Origin: Phallusia fumigata
Lineage: Eukaryota > Chordata > Ascidiacea > Phlebobranchia > Ascidiidae
Length of the DNA stretch: 23,373 nt
Reading direction: 5' to 3'
Assembly (NCBI GenBank): GCA_008931825.1
Contig: QXVZ01018393.1
Span: 1-23,373 of the forward strand
Shown here: positions 22,201 to 23,373 of the stretch, in pieces
How the letters are laid out: each line of letters begins with the position of its first letter
How positions within the stretch are numbered: the stretch's first letter is position 1
Made by a program: the position numbers and the translations under genes
The notes under the pieces: generated by a model
Databases searched by the model: none
The model's input: only the letters and a program-made list of their open reading frames with translations
Told to the model about the DNA's origin: nothing

Positions 22201-23320
22201 AACAGTATGTCTTAAATATAAATGGCAACATAAAAAATTCAACAAGTAGATATCAATACAAACCTTTTTTAATTGGTAAAGTCTCAATCTCGAGTTAGGT
22301 CGACCAGACACTGGTGACTAAAATAAACAAAAATAGGTTATCAGTGAATATTTGCCTTAATGGAACCATCAAGTCAGCAAATTATCTGCTGGAGCACAAC
22401 ATTATGGTGAGCAAACACTCACAGCATTTGCTGACACAACAGTAGCACTAAATCTTCGCATTCGACCAGCTTTGGATGGTTGCAGTTGGTATGATGGCCA
22501 GGAAGTTGACATCTCCTCAATTCTAAAGTTAATGCAAACAAAATGTAGATCTAAATAGCTAAATTGCTTCAAAACTTAAGAGTATACTTCAAAATTACGA
22601 CTTATTTTACAAAAAAATGAATGAAACACATTTAATTTAGAAATAACACTTTCATGCAAAGTTTATCCACAAACCATAAAACTGCTAACTCTCATAATTC
22701 CTCATTGCAACACGTGAAACATAATTATTATAGTTAAATAAAAACTCTTACTCGACATCATTCAAAACTGGTGCACTGTTGCATCTTTTTAGTATGTTGC
22801 TATTTTGATCATCCTCATCACTCAGTAGTGGTCGTTGGTTTGCAATGTTACTGAATGCAGATGAAGGTGATTTACTTGGAAAAACAAGAGACCTTCTTGA
22901 TTCAGCAATTGTCATTTTTGCTTCATCTCTGTCAGCACTCAGTTTACGAGATTTTGCTCCATTTTCTTGAGATGACCTTCGGTGTAAAATAGTGTGGGTT
23001 GGACAAGAAAATGGCACCTTAATTGGCTGGGGTGACCTAATAGACCAGGTACCAGTCTCTGAAATGTTAGTTCTGTTTCTACCATCAGAAGCAGCATCAT
23101 TACTGATAAAATTGAACACATGTAACTTGTTTGTTTTGTCATCACTGATGCTTGTTTTACTGATGGGTTGCTGAGCTCCAGTGTTACTCCAATTCTTAAA
23201 GTTGTTGTTGCCATTCAACTGATTTGCCTTTATATCACCAGTCTTGTCTATAACTTTTGTCTTTTCAGATTTCACACAGGCAACAATGGATTCCTCTGCT
23301 TCCATATCTTCAGAGGCCAT
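16224..23320 (-). CDS. FAM122: FAM122/PABIR-like inhibitor of PP2A-B55
   Basis: Exons in transcript order: 23320-22752, 22522-22423, 22317-22264, 22115-22069, then 21812-21761, 20834-20717, 20465-20171 (and/or their copies 19820-19769, 18837-18720, 18468-18174), then 17801-17737, 17681-17528, 17299-16996, 16531-16400, 16268-16224. With one copy the protein has 644 residues; with both it has 799 and stays in frame. Family motifs recur in the human order: KRCNSAP (Ser about 182; human RRSNSAP, a 14-3-3 site), SPVSGRPNSRLRLYQLKKEE (224-243), HEREVQATIQIS (255-266), GKQCFSPS, SPSPTRRGF, RRRSQSP and RPSALGAIKRK. Human FAM122A inhibits PP2A-B55 through the segment matching 224-266. The start codon has an in-frame TAG 9 bases upstream. 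The protein is more than twice the human length (about 287 residues); the added parts are Ser/Pro-rich plus a helical C-terminal segment. The family call is strong; the 3' exons 10-12 rest on phase and splice sites alone. Confidence 0.88.
18174..18468 (-). CDS. FAM122-like exon 7, proximal copy
   Basis: A 295-base exon, entered in phase 1 after TTTTTTCTAG and left in phase 2 before GTAAGT. It encodes a Ser/Pro-rich stretch with the family motif GKQCFSPS and ends SPSPTRRGFV. All three minus frames are open here; the FAM122 motifs identify the coding one. It is identical in sequence to the distal copy at 20171-20465. Confidence 0.8.
18720..18837 (-). CDS. FAM122-like exon 6, proximal copy
   Basis: A 118-base exon, phase 0 in and phase 1 out, flanked by AAACACAG and GTAAAAGG. 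It encodes a Ser-rich segment including NQSFSPKNRMSPSTLPV. It is needed to bring exon 5 (ending in phase 0) into the frame of exon 7 (entering in phase 1), which is the main evidence that it is real. Confidence 0.7.
19255..19255. other. Undetermined base (N) within copy 1
   Basis: TGGGNTGGGC here corresponds to a shorter, clean TTGGGC in copy 2. It marks a local sequencing or assembly uncertainty inside the duplicated block. Confidence 0.95.
19769..19820 (-). CDS. FAM122-like exon 5, proximal copy
   Basis: A 52-base exon, phase 2 in and phase 0 out, encoding REVQATIQISSNCSDLSL with the split Arg. This corresponds to the human segment that carries the PP2A-inhibiting helix. Base-identical to 21761-21812. 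Confidence 0.75.
19849..19849. other. Undetermined base (N) at the duplication junction
   Basis: The N falls exactly between the last base shared by the 3' ends of the two copies (CATCAT) and the first base of copy 2 (ACAATTTAAAG). This is the expected place for an artificial join. Confidence 0.95.
20171..20465 (-). CDS. FAM122-like exon 7, distal copy
   Basis: Same 295-base exon as at 18174-18468, with intact splice sites. In transcript order it comes first. If both copies are real, its phase-2 donor can join either the proximal exon 5 (phase 2) or exon 8 (phase 2) without a frame change. Confidence 0.8.
20717..20834 (-). CDS. FAM122-like exon 6, distal copy
   Basis: Identical in encoded sequence to 18720-18837, with acceptor AAACACAG and donor GTAAAAGG preserved. 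Confidence 0.7.
21761..21812 (-). CDS. FAM122-like exon 5, distal copy
   Basis: Joined from exon 4 (GAACATGAAAG) in phase 2 to restore HEREVQ, the contiguous motif of FAM122 proteins. The acceptor is TTTTTCTTCAG and the donor GTGAGTG. Confidence 0.8.
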
Positions 23321-23354
23321 CTTGCACTAATCGTAAAGTGCTGTAGGGTAGTTT

Positions 23355-23371
23355 ACCAATTTTCTATTGGT
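23355..23371. promoter_or_regulatory. Inverted pair of CCAAT boxes upstream of the FAM122-like gene
   Basis: ACCAAT (23355-23360), five bases, then ATTGGT (23366-23371), 35-50 bases upstream of the minus-strand start codon. CCAAT/ATTGG is the NF-Y binding core in animal promoters. No transcription start is known here, so the role is inferred. Confidence 0.3.
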
Positions 23372-23373
23372 TA

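Noticed and set aside
1-23373. Possible CRISPR array, transposon or viral insertion
   Set aside because: No spaced short repeats, terminal inverted repeats, reverse transcriptase, transposase or capsid-like frames are visible. The only large repeat is the exon-bearing tandem duplication.

Overview
The window is nuclear DNA from an animal with a compact genome. Every protein gene is split into short exons by GT-AG introns, many under 100 bases. Six eukaryotic tRNA genes are present, one with an intron, and none of the genes has bacterial features. Short introns, close gene packing and single-base differences between two near-identical 2 kb blocks fit a tunicate of the Ciona type, but the species is an inference.

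The layout alternates in strand. (1) Positions 1-617, plus strand: the last three exons of a LIM-domain gene, probably of the Enigma/PDLIM type. (2) Positions 1158-6731, minus strand: a complete 12-exon ninein / ninein-like gene (899 codons plus stop in my model) with two EF-hand regions and long coiled coils. It is tail-to-tail with the LIM gene, and their poly(A) signals lie within 50 bases. (3) Positions 6732-9520: intergenic, no gene supported, one 44-base tandem duplication. (4) Positions 9521-14878, plus strand: a 15-exon gene for a charged, partly coiled-coil protein of about 885 residues that I do not recognise. Its penultimate intron carries six tRNA genes in the sense direction (Asn, Thr, Ile with an intron, Thr, Ala, Asn). 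(5) Positions 14879-16223: intergenic and 3' UTR sequence, again tail-to-tail. (6) Positions 16224-23320, minus strand: a FAM122/PABIR-like gene, an inhibitor of PP2A-B55, with its start codon near the right edge of the window.

Two points deserve most attention. First, the tRNA cluster is nested in a protein-coding intron, and the pol III terminator of the last tRNA-Asn is also the only visible polypyrimidine tract for the next exon, 24 bases downstream. Second, a roughly 2 kb tandem duplication inside the FAM122-like gene repeats three consecutive exons. The unit is phase-symmetric (2-2), so both copies could be spliced in frame and would double the PP2A-B55-inhibiting helix. Undetermined bases at the junction and inside copy 1 mean that false duplication by the assembler is an equally serious explanation.

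Exon boundaries were found by eye from splice signals, reading phase and recalled family motifs. All four models keep phase across every junction, which is the main internal support. No alignment or transcript evidence was available.
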